A DNA stretch of 64,000 bases from Candidatus Undinarchaeales archaeon. Lineage in GTDB: Archaea; SpSt-1190; JASMDC01. The DNA lies in NCBI GenBank assembly GCA_030753015.1, contig JASMDC010000009.1, forward strand, positions 1-64,000. The letters are read 5' to 3'. The notes beneath the pieces were generated by a model. That model saw only the letters and a list, made by a program, of their open reading frames with translations, was not told where the DNA came from and did not search any database. How positions within the stretch are numbered: position 1 is the stretch's first letter; each line of letters starts with the position of its first letter. Below, one piece after another: positions 25,034 to 33,404 of the stretch. The position numbers and the translations under genes are program-made.

Positions 25034-25414
25034 ATGATGGAGACACAAGGGAACAACGTACCGGAGCTGGCGACCATGTTCCCCGCTGAAGCCGGTGAAC
25101 TTGCGGCTGCCACGTTGCCGAACCTCGAAACCAAGCGAGACCACTACCACCTCCTGCCTGAGCATAACTGCACTGTATGCGGGCGCCCATTGGAAGAACA
25201 ATGGGAATACCTCCCGTGTGACGCCTGCGGTGCCACCGTGTGCAGCGAGTGCATCGCCAAGGCCGACGGCCATCGTGTGTGCCCGGTGTGCACAAGCGAG
25301 CTCGAACCGTGGACGGGGCTCGATTCAGGCATCACCGGTGTCGAGACCGACGCCACCTGGGAGGACGACCTATCTGAATGGGGCGTGGAGGAAATCCCCG
25401 CCGCCTTCACATAA
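25034..25414 (+). CDS. Small zinc-ribbon protein
   Basis: 126 residues. A central four-pair metal site CTVC, CDAC, CSEC and CPVC (about residues 46-86) matches the zinc units fused to the PrsW-like protein upstream (CTTC, CDECGTAVCEQC, CQAC). The remaining sequence is acidic and without recognised domains. The start ATG 25034 is preceded by GGAAAGGTG; a GTG at 25028 is within that site. It is likely a protein-protein adaptor related to the PrsW pathway (inference from shared domain and position). Confidence 0.75.
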   Translation: MMETQGNNVPELATMFPAEAGELAAATLPNLETKRDHYHLLPEHNCTVCGRPLEEQWEYLPCDACGATVCSECIAKADGHRVCPVCTSELEPWTGLDSGITGVETDATWEDDLSEWGVEEIPAAFT

Positions 25415-25483
25415 CATTTCTCCGAACAACGCCCCATGGGAAGGTTTATGAGGCCCTCCTCGACCCAGCTGATCCAGGATCCC

Positions 25484-26236
25484 ATGGAACGTCTCGTCCT
25501 CGTCGGCAGTGACCATACGACAAACGTCTATAATTCAGTCATGGAGCTGCTGGAACGGGAACGACCCGAAGCTATCACTCTTGAGTACGATGTGGACTCT
25601 GAGTGCCTGGACTCGGTCCTTGACATGACCGATGAGGAGCTCGATATCCTCGACCATATGCAGCAGCTGGACTTCCGCACCCAGACACGCGAAATGGGCG
25701 AGCTATCCCTCCAGCTCCCTTTCGACAACTACGACTCCGGGAGCGAACTGTACGCGGGCATCGTGTACGCACTGCGTACTGGTACGCCCATCTTTCTCAT
25801 CGACTACGGGCCGCGCTGGGAGCTGTCGCATGAGCTCGACCTCACCACTCCTGAGGGCCGGGCCGAGGTGCTCGATCCTACGTTGGAACCACGGCCACCA
25901 CCCATGTACCGCGGTCCGAACAAGGATACGGTGGACGAGGGGCGCTACTACCACGTGTTCGGGATGTACCGAAGCGGTACCCTGGACGACGCTGAGGTGT
26001 TCGCGGATGTCCCTGGCGAGCGCAAGGACGTCTCGGTCCGCAACCACTACATGGCCCGGGCCCTGGAACGCGTGTATGACCGTACCGAAGCGTCAACTAT
26101 CGTCCATATCGGCGGGAGCGGCCACTATGAGCCGACGGTATGCCTGCCCCTCCAGGACATGGTGGCTCCCGAGGAGATGGAGATCAGGACGCTGGCCGCA
26201 GGTGACCTAGTCGTGAACGAGCCCTATTCCGGGTAG
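25484..26236 (+). CDS. TraB/PrgY-like protein
   Basis: 250 residues. The start RLVLVGSDHTTNVYNSVMEL followed by ERPEAITLEYD fits the TraB/PrgY/Tiki pattern (first conserved GT/S-x-H, then E-x-D), and the end IVHIGGSGHYEP matches the second conserved GxGH. The family includes peptide-pheromone inhibitors and predicted metalloproteases. A TATA-like GGTTTATGA lies at 25443-25451, so the ATG at 25448 is inside the promoter and 25484 is the better start. The IS605-type element is inserted just downstream (26265). Confidence 0.65.
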   Translation: MERLVLVGSDHTTNVYNSVMELLERERPEAITLEYDVDSECLDSVLDMTDEELDILDHMQQLDFRTQTREMGELSLQLPFDNYDSGSELYAGIVYALRTGTPIFLIDYGPRWELSHELDLTTPEGRAEVLDPTLEPRPPPMYRGPNKDTVDEGRYYHVFGMYRSGTLDDAEVFADVPGERKDVSVRNHYMARALERVYDRTEASTIVHIGGSGHYEPTVCLPLQDMVAPEEMEIRTLAAGDLVVNEPYSG

Positions 26237-26264
26237 GGGTCGGTACAACCCATACGAAAGGTAC

Positions 26265-26300
26265 GTGAACTACCCCCCTACAAGCAGAGAGGCTTCCCGC
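26265..26300 (-). repeat. IS605-type right end with omega-RNA hairpin
   Basis: Minus strand: GCGGGAAG, CCTC, loop, GAG-like G-rich arm, GGGGGGTAGTTCAC. It overlaps the last codons and stop of tnpB, as expected for the 3' part of an omega RNA. The shared TAGTTCAC end and GCGGGAAG start appear in all three copies in the window. Confidence 0.7.
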
Positions 26301-27412
26301 TTCGACGCTGTCTCCAGCTCCACGGGCGCGTCGGGTGGTTCCCACCCTGAACGATCCTGAATGTTGATGGCAGCGTTCAGGTCACGGTCAATGGTAAGAC
26401 CACAGTTCCAGCACTCATGCACTCGTACCGACAGGGTCTTCTTCACCAGCACACCACAACGGCTGCACATTTGAGAGGTGTTCTTTGGGTCAACCAGTTC
26501 CACGCGCCCACCGGCCCCTTCCGCCTTGTAGGTCGTGAACTGGATGAGTTGGTTCCAGGAAGCATCAATGATCGACTTGGCAAGATGATGGTTCTTCACC
26601 ATGTTCATGATGTTGAGTTTCTCGAAGGTGATGGTGGAATAGCTATCGGCGAGCTTGCGGGAGAGCTTGTGGGCGAAGTCCCTGCGCTGGTTGCGAACCC
26701 TGCGATGGGTCTTCGCAAGGACTCTCTTAGCCTTCTTCCTGCGATTCGAGCCCTTCCTCCTCCGCGACACACGGCGCTGTGCCCTCTTGATCTTCCGCTC
26801 CGACTCCCGGAGGACGCGGGGGTTATCGATGACCGTGCCGTCCGACAGGGTGGCGAACTTCTTGAGGCCGACATCGATACCGACCGAGGGATTGGCATTC
26901 ATCCTCGGTCCCGCCTCGACCTCGCAAGAGAATACCGCATACCATTGGTCAACATCGCGCGTGATGGTAAGGGTCTTGATCGCCCCCTCGACGGGCCTGT
27001 GGAGCTTGATTCTGACGGAGCCTATCTTTGAGAGTGTGACGTGTTCACCGTCCTCGGAGAGGGAGAAACCGCTCTGTGGGTAGGTGAACGAGTCGTATCT
27101 TCCTTTGCCCTTGAAACGGGGGTGTCCGGGCACCTCACCGTTCTTCACCCTGCGGAAGAAGGCGTCGAAAGCCTTCTTGAGTCTACGGAGCACATCCTGA
27201 AGGACCTGGGAGTGGACTTGGAGTTCGTCCTTGCCCGCTGCAAGGGCGTTGGCCTGGTGTGTGTAAGTGACGCTACGCTGTTTCTCCTTCCACGCATCCC
27301 TGCGTTCCGCAAGTGCGTTGTTGTAGAGCCGGCGGCATGTTTCCAGGGTGGCAAGAAGCGTGCGCACCTGGGTCCTGTTCGGATAGATGCGAGATCGGTA
27401 TGATCTCCTCAT
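26270..27412 (-). CDS. tnpB: TnpB RNA-guided transposon nuclease
   Basis: 380 residues starting MRRSYRSRIYPNRTQ, the usual TnpB N-terminus; an ATG 39 bases upstream (27451) is possible but less typical. The RuvC-like site is complete: Asp in SVGIDVGLKKFATLSDG (about 177-193), Glu in ITFEKLNI (about 266-273) and Asp in DRDLNAAINI (about 348-357). The zinc ribbon CSRC ... CWNC lies between the last two. TnpB proteins cut DNA with a guide RNA made from the element's right end. All catalytic positions are present, so it may be active. A second copy ends at base 72. Confidence 0.95.
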   Translation of the reverse strand: MRRSYRSRIYPNRTQVRTLLATLETCRRLYNNALAERRDAWKEKQRSVTYTHQANALAAGKDELQVHSQVLQDVLRRLKKAFDAFFRRVKNGEVPGHPRFKGKGRYDSFTYPQSGFSLSEDGEHVTLSKIGSVRIKLHRPVEGAIKTLTITRDVDQWYAVFSCEVEAGPRMNANPSVGIDVGLKKFATLSDGTVIDNPRVLRESERKIKRAQRRVSRRRKGSNRRKKAKRVLAKTHRRVRNQRRDFAHKLSRKLADSYSTITFEKLNIMNMVKNHHLAKSIIDASWNQLIQFTTYKAEGAGGRVELVDPKNTSQMCSRCGVLVKKTLSVRVHECWNCGLTIDRDLNAAINIQDRSGWEPPDAPVELETASKREASLLVGG

Positions 27413-27609
27413 CCCTTCAACCTCGAGATCATGACCTTCTCCCCAGTCCATTTCTTCGGGACGGACACCACCCTACGATAGTATTTACTTAGGTTCGCAT
27501 CTTAAATATAGTCTTGGGGGGTATGATGCCGGTATTCCGGAAGCGAGAAGCGTGAATGATATGGGCGATCCATCCCCACAACGAGTTTGGGGCTCTTCTA
27601 GCCGATAAC

Positions 27610-27618
27610 TTCATAAAT
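27610..27618 (+). promoter_or_regulatory. TATA-like box for aspartokinase leader transcript
   Basis: TTCATAAAT about 35 bp before the ATG of the short upstream ORF (27649). Transcription from here would give a leader of roughly 175 bases before aspartokinase, in contrast to the leaderless genes around it. Confidence 0.4.
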
Positions 27619-27648
27619 CAACACGACTCAGTTATTAGTAGAGTGCCT

Positions 27649-27726
27649 ATGGAGAATGCATCGCTGCGAACGGTCGTGGCTACGCTCACCTCCAGCTTTG
27701 GCACTACGACTTGGTTCGGCTTCTGA
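27649..27726 (+). CDS. Thr-rich 25-residue upstream ORF (possible leader peptide)
   Basis: ATG to TGA, reading MENASLRTVVATLTSS then FGTTTWFGF. Six of 25 residues are Thr, including three in a row near the end. Aspartokinase makes the first committed precursor of Thr, Met and Lys, so a Thr-rich peptide ending just before a hairpin looks like a translation-sensing leader. Such leaders are classic in bacteria but rarely described in archaea, so this is a hypothesis; a chance ORF is possible at this length. Confidence 0.4.
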   Translation: MENASLRTVVATLTSSFGTTTWFGF

Positions 27727-27758
27727 GGGATCCACTCCCGCTCCCGGGTAGTGGTCCC
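27727..27758 (+). promoter_or_regulatory. Hairpin directly after the leader ORF
   Basis: GGGA-CCACT (with one bulged T) pairs with AGTGGTCCC to give a 9-bp stem around a 13-base loop that itself contains CCCGGG. It begins at the base after the TGA of the Thr-rich ORF. This spacing would let a ribosome on the leader block or free the hairpin. Confidence 0.5.
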
Positions 27759-27814
27759 CGACCGTTTACTCAGGAGCGTGACATCCCTGCCGAACGAAGA
27801 CAGAGGTGGAACGC

Positions 27815-29161
27815 ATGGAAGAAGAAAGGACCCAGGACGAGATCGCACAACACGTAGATGTACGAATCCCCGATAGTTGGGACGGGTCCTTTACCACTAC
27901 GGTCGTTCTCAAGATCGGCGGCTCCTGCCTCGCTGACGGACCGTCCATCAGGATGGTCGTCGACCGGATCGCCGAGATCAAGGCCCGGGGTATCACCCCC
28001 GTTATCGTCGTCAGTGCCCTCAAGGGAATGACGGACGCGCTCCTTGACGTGGCCACGAACGCCAACGGTGGGCATGATCCGCGGCTCGTGGACAGGATCG
28101 TGGCCGAGGGTGAGCAGCTGAGCGCTCGCATCCTGCAGACCGCGTGCGAGAGCGCTGGCGTGCAGGCACGTGCCGTGCTCCTGGCGGATCCCGTGTTCCC
28201 CGTGGTCACCGACGACCGACACGGACATGCGAAACCCTTGCTCGATAAGACCATGCAGCGCTCGCAGGCGGTGCTGGAGCCTCTCCTGGCCGACGGCATC
28301 GTGCCAATCGTCCCCGGTTTCGTGGGCATGACCCTGGCGGGCGAGATCACGACCCTGGGGAGGGGCGGCTCGGATACGACCGCGGTGCTCTTGGGTAGGG
28401 CGCTGCACGCTCGCGAGATAGTCCTGGTCAAGGACGTACCCGGTGTCTGCTCCGCTGACGCTCGGACCGTCGATGACGTGAGGACGCTACCGGAGATGAG
28501 CGTCGAGGAGGCCGCAGAGCTCGCTGCATACGGTGGAGAAGTGATCTGTCCCGGCTCTCTGGCCTACAAACCGGCCGATGTACCGGTACGGGTCGTGGGT
28601 CTGGACGCACCCGATCTGTTGGCGGGTGGCACGCTCATCACAGGCGAGCTTCGGAGCGAGGTACGCGTGGAGGTCGTAGGCAAGGAACTGGCCGCTGTGA
28701 CCGTTGTCGGAAAGGGTGTCGGGAACGAGCGTGGACTGCTCGGTCGGTGCACCGGAGCATTGGCGGACATTGGTATCGATGTGGTCGCCGTGTCCACATC
28801 AGGACTGTCGCTGTGCCTCTATCTGGACCTTGACAGCGTGAATGCGGCCACACAGGCCCTGCACCATGTGGTGCTCGACGGTCATCGATTGTCCTCAGTG
28901 ACCGCACGGTCCGGTCTCATGTCACTGTCGGTGACTGGACTGGAGGTCGGCCGGGGTGCGATCAGCGCCATCGATACCGCGCTCGCACGTGAAGGTATCG
29001 AGGTCGTCGATATAGCCACCCGCCCCTCACACGCAACAGTGGTCGTGGATGCCAGGGACGCGGAGCGGGCCCGGGAGTCGCTGGCTGGAGCGTTCGCGGC
29101 CGACGGGCCGCGGACATCTCTGCTCGTGCCCCGTCCCGCGGCAGGACCTATCCCCTCGTGA
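27815..29161 (+). CDS. lysC: Aspartate kinase
   Basis: 448 residues. It phosphorylates aspartate at the start of the Lys/Thr/Met branch. Motifs are the N-terminal VVLKIGGSCLADG (about 30-42), VSALKGMTDALLDVA, the GRGGSDTTAVLLGRAL loop (about 184-199), VKDVPGVCSADAR and GGEVICPGSLAYKPADVPVRV. Two C-terminal ACT-like repeats (AAVTVVGKGVGNERGLLGR and the LSVTGLEVGRGAISAID region) suggest feedback control by an amino acid. The start ATG 27815 follows GAGGTGG by 5 bases; the GTG at 27806 lies inside that ribosome site. Confidence 0.95.
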   Translation: MEEERTQDEIAQHVDVRIPDSWDGSFTTTVVLKIGGSCLADGPSIRMVVDRIAEIKARGITPVIVVSALKGMTDALLDVATNANGGHDPRLVDRIVAEGEQLSARILQTACESAGVQARAVLLADPVFPVVTDDRHGHAKPLLDKTMQRSQAVLEPLLADGIVPIVPGFVGMTLAGEITTLGRGGSDTTAVLLGRALHAREIVLVKDVPGVCSADARTVDDVRTLPEMSVEEAAELAAYGGEVICPGSLAYKPADVPVRVVGLDAPDLLAGGTLITGELRSEVRVEVVGKELAAVTVVGKGVGNERGLLGRCTGALADIGIDVVAVSTSGLSLCLYLDLDSVNAATQALHHVVLDGHRLSSVTARSGLMSLSVTGLEVGRGAISAIDTALAREGIEVVDIATRPSHATVVVDARDAERARESLAGAFAADGPRTSLLVPRPAAGPIPS

Positions 29162-29170
29162 GGGGATTGT

Positions 29171-29647
29171 CTAGCACAGGGGGAGGAGGTGCTCTACCTC
29201 TTCCCCCCTTTCCGCGGCCTCGAGAAGGAGCCTTGCGAGCTTGCGTTTCTCACTGAAGTACACCTTAAGGGCAGCGCTCTCACCGTAGAGTCTGTGCAAC
29301 ATCGTATCCCTCCCTGCGGGGCACCCTCTTCTACGCATACAGCAGTAAGAGAGCGATCCGAAGCAGACCTCGTCGCAGTCCCACCCCCGCTCACGTGAGA
29401 ACGCGTCCTTGATGCGGACGAACTCATGCTGCGACAGACCGATGCGAGAGAGGACGGCGTCGCGTCGGCACTTACTGGCAAACACCAGCGGCATGCCTGG
29501 CTTGCAGCAGAAGGTGAGCGCGCGGGCGTCCCCGCCCATGCACACGGGCACGGGCGCTCTCTCCCAGCCGGGCACGTCCCGGAGCTTCGAGGGATCGAGC
29601 TCACCCTTGTCTGCCTCTGTGATAGGATCAATCTTCACAGCCATCAT
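29171..29647 (-). CDS. Cys-rich protein resembling methanogenesis marker 9 domain
   Basis: 158 residues with nine Cys in the middle: VCMGGDARALTFCCKPGMP (about 35-53), SKCRRD, WDCDEVCFGSLSYCCMRRRGCP (about 89-110). The two aromatic-Cys-Cys motifs (FCCKP and YCC...GC) recall the paired [WFY]CCxxKPC motifs of the methanogenesis marker 9 domain. The match is imperfect: the first motif lacks its last Cys, so this may be a divergent or related family. Metal binding is likely. Convergent with aspartokinase. Confidence 0.5.
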   Translation of the reverse strand: MMAVKIDPITEADKGELDPSKLRDVPGWERAPVPVCMGGDARALTFCCKPGMPLVFASKCRRDAVLSRIGLSQHEFVRIKDAFSRERGWDCDEVCFGSLSYCCMRRRGCPAGRDTMLHRLYGESAALKVYFSEKRKLARLLLEAAERGEEVEHLLPLC

Positions 29648-29732
29648 CCCGACATCGTCCGATGGACACCCGAAATGGAGGACCTAAACGCTTTTATTAC
29701 GAACCTGGAAGGCCCGTATAACGAAAGGGAAG

Positions 29733-29740
29733 GTATAAAC
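29733..29740 (+). promoter_or_regulatory. TATA box for HAD phosphatase gene
   Basis: GTATAAAC centred about 28 bp before ATG 29765; supports that start over the in-frame ATG at 29673. Confidence 0.65.
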
Positions 29741-29764
29741 CCTCATCCCTTGGCATCGAGCGAC

Positions 29765-30657
29765 ATGATGGTCGCGTACGATGTCGCTGCGAACCATGCA
29801 CTGGCCGACGACTATGGCTGCATCGCCTTCGACATCGACGGGACACTAGCAGCCCGGGACGCCACCGGGAGCTACGCACCACTGGAAGGCGTTGTGGACA
29901 CCCTCGAAGCGCTTCGAGAGAAGGGCACGAAGATCGTGTTCATGTCAAATAATCCCATTAGTGACGGCGACTACGCTCAGCGGTTGGAGGCTATCGGGCT
30001 CTACACCGAAAGGGAGGAGATCATCACACCCATCGACGTGCTGGAGCATTTCGTCGGAGGACGGACGCCCGGGTGTACGCAGTGGGTATGGACGACAGGA
30101 CAAAGGAATACGTCACCGGATTCAGCGATGTCGTGAATGACGGTGCTGAGTACGTGGTAGTTGGTTGGCATCCGGCGTTCTTCGATAGTGGGAACGGAGC
30201 CGAGAGAGATGTCCAGTACGCCTCTGCGGCCACGCAGCTCGCTCAGGGCGCACGGCTCGTGATAACGAGCGACGAAGCGGACGTACCCATCGAAGGTGGT
30301 TCCATCCCCGGCACCCACAGCATGGTATCGGCTATCCTGGACAACGTTGAACGACAGTACGGCACCGACGCGAGAGAACGTTCCGAGCGAGGGATCGTTA
30401 ACGTCGGTAAACCTGGTGATATCAGCTATCAGGTGTTAGAGAGCCTCGCTGACGGCGAGAACGTCCTGATGGTGGGCGACTCGCTCAACACGGACATCCT
30501 CGGCGCAGCACGAAACGGGATGGACGCCGCTCTCACCCTAACCGGGAACGCAGCTAGGTATCGGGACGATGCCGACGCGCTGGATGCGGACCTTTCCTCC
30601 TATGGTATCGATCAACGCCCCCACCTACTACGCACCATCGACGAGCTCGTTCGGTAG
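29765..30657 (+). pseudogene. HAD-superfamily (NagD-like) phosphatase, frameshifted
   Basis: The first part reads in frame from 29765 to about 30060 and holds the HAD nucleophile motif AFDIDGTLA (about 22-30) and VFMSNNPIS. The second part, in another frame from about 30058 to 30657, begins TDARVYAVGMDDRTKEYVTG and holds IVNVGKPG and the last HAD motif MVGDSLNTDILGAARNGMDA. One base appears to be missing near 30059-30061; adding any base there gives FVGG-TDARVYAVG, the expected NagD-type continuity. Either a real inactivating mutation or a sequencing/assembly error. Everything else looks intact, so recent damage or an error is most likely. Confidence 0.8.
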
Positions 30658-30672
30658 GATCGTGCGGCCAGC

Positions 30673-31551
30673 TCAACCGACCACAAGCACTATCCCCGCC
30701 ACGGTAACGATCACACCGGCGAACAGCCGTGCAGTAACGCGCTCACCAAAAATAAGTGTGATGAGGGCGGTGAGAATGGGACTGGCAGCGGTGATGGAGG
30801 AGATGATGGTCCCCCGTTCCAGGGCAAGTCCCTTGTACATGAGCAGCGTGCCCAGGGCCGTGCCGAAGAACCCACCCGCGCTCATGTAGAACACGCTGCT
30901 GCGGTCCAGCCGGGATCCCAGCCCGCGCAACCGACCGGCGGCCGCGTTCATGACCGTAAGGCACAGGAACGCACCGATGAGCTGGCCGAGGTTCAGTAGC
31001 TCGGGAGATACGGACACGACCAACGTCTTGAAGATGGCGATACCGATCCCCCATCCGGCAGCGGTACCGAGGGGGATGAACACGCCACGGCCGTACCACG
31101 GGCCGACCTCGACCTCCGTGATTTCACTGCTTCTGGCGGTCGACACGAGGTACACACCCGCGGTGACCAGAGCGATCCCGGCGATGATGTGCGCAGAGAC
31201 AGGCTCACGCAGGAAGAGCAGGACGAAGATCGGATACACTGAACTGATGGTGGCAGCACGAGCGGGACCGATGACCTGTATTCCCTTGATGAGCAGTGTA
31301 TCGGCCGCGCCGAAATGGAGCCCGCCGACACCGAGCATGATGGCCACCAGCGGGAACGTGAGGGTGCTCAGTCCGTCGGATGCAGGAGAGTACATGACAT
31401 ATCCGGTGAACACCAAGAGCGTAGCCGCCAGCCGTACGAGGTTGGCCAATGAAGGGGGCAGGTCACGAGAGCCACGCTCGTAGAACACCGGGGCCAGCGC
31501 GAAGCACACACAGGCGGCGAATCCGTACATGATACCCTCTGTACCGACCAT
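30673..31551 (-). CDS. EamA/DMT-family transporter
   Basis: 292 residues, ten membrane helices in two EamA repeats. Repeat signatures include ISSVYPIFVLLFLREPVS (about 114-131) and the second-repeat ISSITAASPILTALITLIFGE (about 250-270). Likely exports or imports a small metabolite; the substrate cannot be told. The start is ATG 31551 (MVGTEGIMYGFAA); the frame is open further upstream but that part is not hydrophobic. It is a close paralogue of the interrupted transporter at 41992-44562. Confidence 0.85.
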   Translation of the reverse strand: MVGTEGIMYGFAACVCFALAPVFYERGSRDLPPSLANLVRLAATLLVFTGYVMYSPASDGLSTLTFPLVAIMLGVGGLHFGAADTLLIKGIQVIGPARAATISSVYPIFVLLFLREPVSAHIIAGIALVTAGVYLVSTARSSEITEVEVGPWYGRGVFIPLGTAAGWGIGIAIFKTLVVSVSPELLNLGQLIGAFLCLTVMNAAAGRLRGLGSRLDRSSVFYMSAGGFFGTALGTLLMYKGLALERGTIISSITAASPILTALITLIFGERVTARLFAGVIVTVAGIVLVVG

Positions 31552-31613
31552 TGGGTATGCCTCGACCACTGTAAACTGAGCCCGTTCTCTTAAGAACCTA
31601 AGGGGCTGAGGTT

Positions 31614-33404
31614 CTAGCACTTATCGTCATGCACGGCCACGGGGACGTAGATCTCGCCAATCCGTTCCATGAGAAGGGGTTGTACGATGATGTCGCGGTC
31701 GGGATTCTCCCCAGAACCTATCTCTACCAAAGAGGCGGCCACCTGGACCATGTGCGTGGGAGCGCCTGCTTCGTCCCGCGATGGCCGGGCGATGCGCAGA
31801 TAACGGCCCGGTTCCGCCCTTTTAATAGAGTACCGACCCTCCTCGTCGGCTATGGCGCGTAGCAGTGGCCCCGGTCCCAGGGGCGCGAACAGCACTTCCA
31901 TGTAGCGGTCCGGCGTGCCCTCGACGTATCCGAGGGGCTCACGGTCACGCTCCTCCACCCGCCGATCCGTTGTGCACAGGACGGTGTGGTTGAGGTACAC
32001 GCGCCCGGCCATGCTCCCGAATGACTGCATGGCCACCGTCTCGCTCAGGGTCTCGTGGATGTTACGCTCAAGAGTTGTCCGTGCCAGCCCCGTCGGCTCC
32101 GTCGAGCCGATGGTAATGGTATGCACTCCGCAGGGCACCCCATCCTTAACTAGATGCCCGTCGGTGTAGGGGAAGGAGCAGGCGTCCACGTTCACGCTAC
32201 CCGCCTGCGAGTCCTGGATCGTGATATCGAGGGCACAGGGGCCTGCACAGGGATCGTCGATCTCGGTAGGGAGGCCATGGTCCTCCTTTATCGTGATGTT
32301 CTCTCCAACAAGGAGTGGTCGCATGTAGAGCATGAGCTCGAGAGGTTGTGAGAGGTCCGTGCCCGAGGCACCCACCACTTGCGAAGCCTTGTTCAGGTCC
32401 CTGAGCACAAGGCGCACTGGGAAATCGACATTATATGAGACCGTGTAACGGCCCATGCACTGGTCACTGGCCACGTCTGTCAGGGGCATGGCGGTGGGGA
32501 CGAGAATGATCTCTTTGGTGCTCTCGTAGTCCTCCAGCCCGGCGTTAGCGAACATGGTGAAGTTCACGGCCAGTTCCGTGAGCGAGTGGTCCCACTCCAG
32601 CGACGCGTCGGGGAGCCCGTCGTTGGCCAGTGCCATGGCGCGGGCCACGGCCAGGCGTACGTTGTCGCGCACGGGCCCGATCAGCTGGTCGCGCTCGCGG
32701 AGCACGGTGCGGGAACTGCAGGCCACGGTGCCGGACACCATCCCGGGCGGTGACGGTACACGCTCGTCGTTGATGAGCCCGGTGAGCAGAGTACCCTCCA
32801 TGGTTCTGTTCTGGTCATAGGCGTGGAGGAACGCGCGTGCGGTCTTGATGAGCAGCCCGAGTCTAAGGGAGTAGGCGTGTGACACTGACGCCGTCTCACG
32901 CGCCACCGCCTCCTTCCCGACGACGGTGTAGGGCATGTCCAGGTCGACCTCGAGCTCCTCCGGAGCGATGCGTGCCGTTACCGTGGGCGCCCCCACTTCA
33001 ACACCTGTACCAAGGTCCATCGTGGTCAGGGCGTCGCCTACCAGTGCTTCCACGCGTCGCGCGAGCATGGCCTCGACGGCTTCCACGGTCGGGAGGTTGA
33101 CCACGGCTCCACGGTAGAAGAGATAGGGCACGCCGTTCACGCTCTGTCGCGGCGCCATCCCCGTGGGGAACCCACCATGGGCTGCTATCTCGAGCGCCGA
33201 CTCGGCGACCGCCTCGTCGAGCACACTGGCGACCATGGCCTGGACATCTATGAGGGTGTCACGGGTCACTGCGGTTTCCTGGCGCTCGATCCTTGTGTCC
33301 CGGTCAACTTCCGTCCCCTGTGACATCATGTACATGGTCATGATGATGGCCAGTGCCACCGCCATCAGGCCCAGCATCATGGCCTGGCCCCTTCGACGCC
33401 TCAA
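31614..33404 (-). CDS. Pilin-like N-terminus surface protein
   Basis: 596 residues. The start MRRRRGQAMMLGLMAVALA has a basic patch, then Gly-Gln and a long hydrophobic helix, resembling an archaeal class III (prepilin) signal, although the usual following residues are not all conserved. A long helix-rich N-terminal region follows, then beta-rich domains with a few Cys (CSFPYTDGHLVKDGVPC). No C-terminal anchor. It overlaps the end of the preceding 913-residue secreted protein by 4 bases and is the third gene of that operon. Possibly anchored by the uncut or pilin-processed helix; function unknown. Confidence 0.65.
   Translation of the reverse strand: MRRRRGQAMMLGLMAVALAIIMTMYMMSQGTEVDRDTRIERQETAVTRDTLIDVQAMVASVLDEAVAESALEIAAHGGFPTGMAPRQSVNGVPYLFYRGAVVNLPTVEAVEAMLARRVEALVGDALTTMDLGTGVEVGAPTVTARIAPEELEVDLDMPYTVVGKEAVARETASVSHAYSLRLGLLIKTARAFLHAYDQNRTMEGTLLTGLINDERVPSPPGMVSGTVACSSRTVLRERDQLIGPVRDNVRLAVARAMALANDGLPDASLEWDHSLTELAVNFTMFANAGLEDYESTKEIILVPTAMPLTDVASDQCMGRYTVSYNVDFPVRLVLRDLNKASQVVGASGTDLSQPLELMLYMRPLLVGENITIKEDHGLPTEIDDPCAGPCALDITIQDSQAGSVNVDACSFPYTDGHLVKDGVPCGVHTITIGSTEPTGLARTTLERNIHETLSETVAMQSFGSMAGRVYLNHTVLCTTDRRVEERDREPLGYVEGTPDRYMEVLFAPLGPGPLLRAIADEEGRYSIKRAEPGRYLRIARPSRDEAGAPTHMVQVAASLVEIGSGENPDRDIIVQPLLMERIGEIYVPVAVHDDKC

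Larger units (their letters stand above)
26265..27540 (-). mobile_element. IS605-type element carrying only tnpB (IS1341-like)
   Basis: The element has a full tnpB and a right end at 26265-26300, but no tnpA (Y1 transposase) on either side, so it would depend on a TnpA elsewhere. The right boundary is set by GTGAAC at 26265 from comparison with the other two right ends. The left boundary is approximate: the region 27480-27540 is A/T-rich (TATTTACTTAGG, CTTAAATATAG) and lacks genes, but I could not define the exact left end. Confidence 0.7.
27452..27814 (+). other. Intergenic region: IS left end, then aspartokinase leader
   Basis: 363 bases between tnpB and the aspartokinase start. 27452-27540 probably contains the left end and promoter of the IS605-type element (minus-strand TATATTTAAG near 27497-27506). 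From 27610 on it holds a TATA-like box, a 25-codon Thr-rich ORF, a strong hairpin and a Shine-Dalgarno, all described separately. No tRNA or other gene was seen. Confidence 0.6.
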
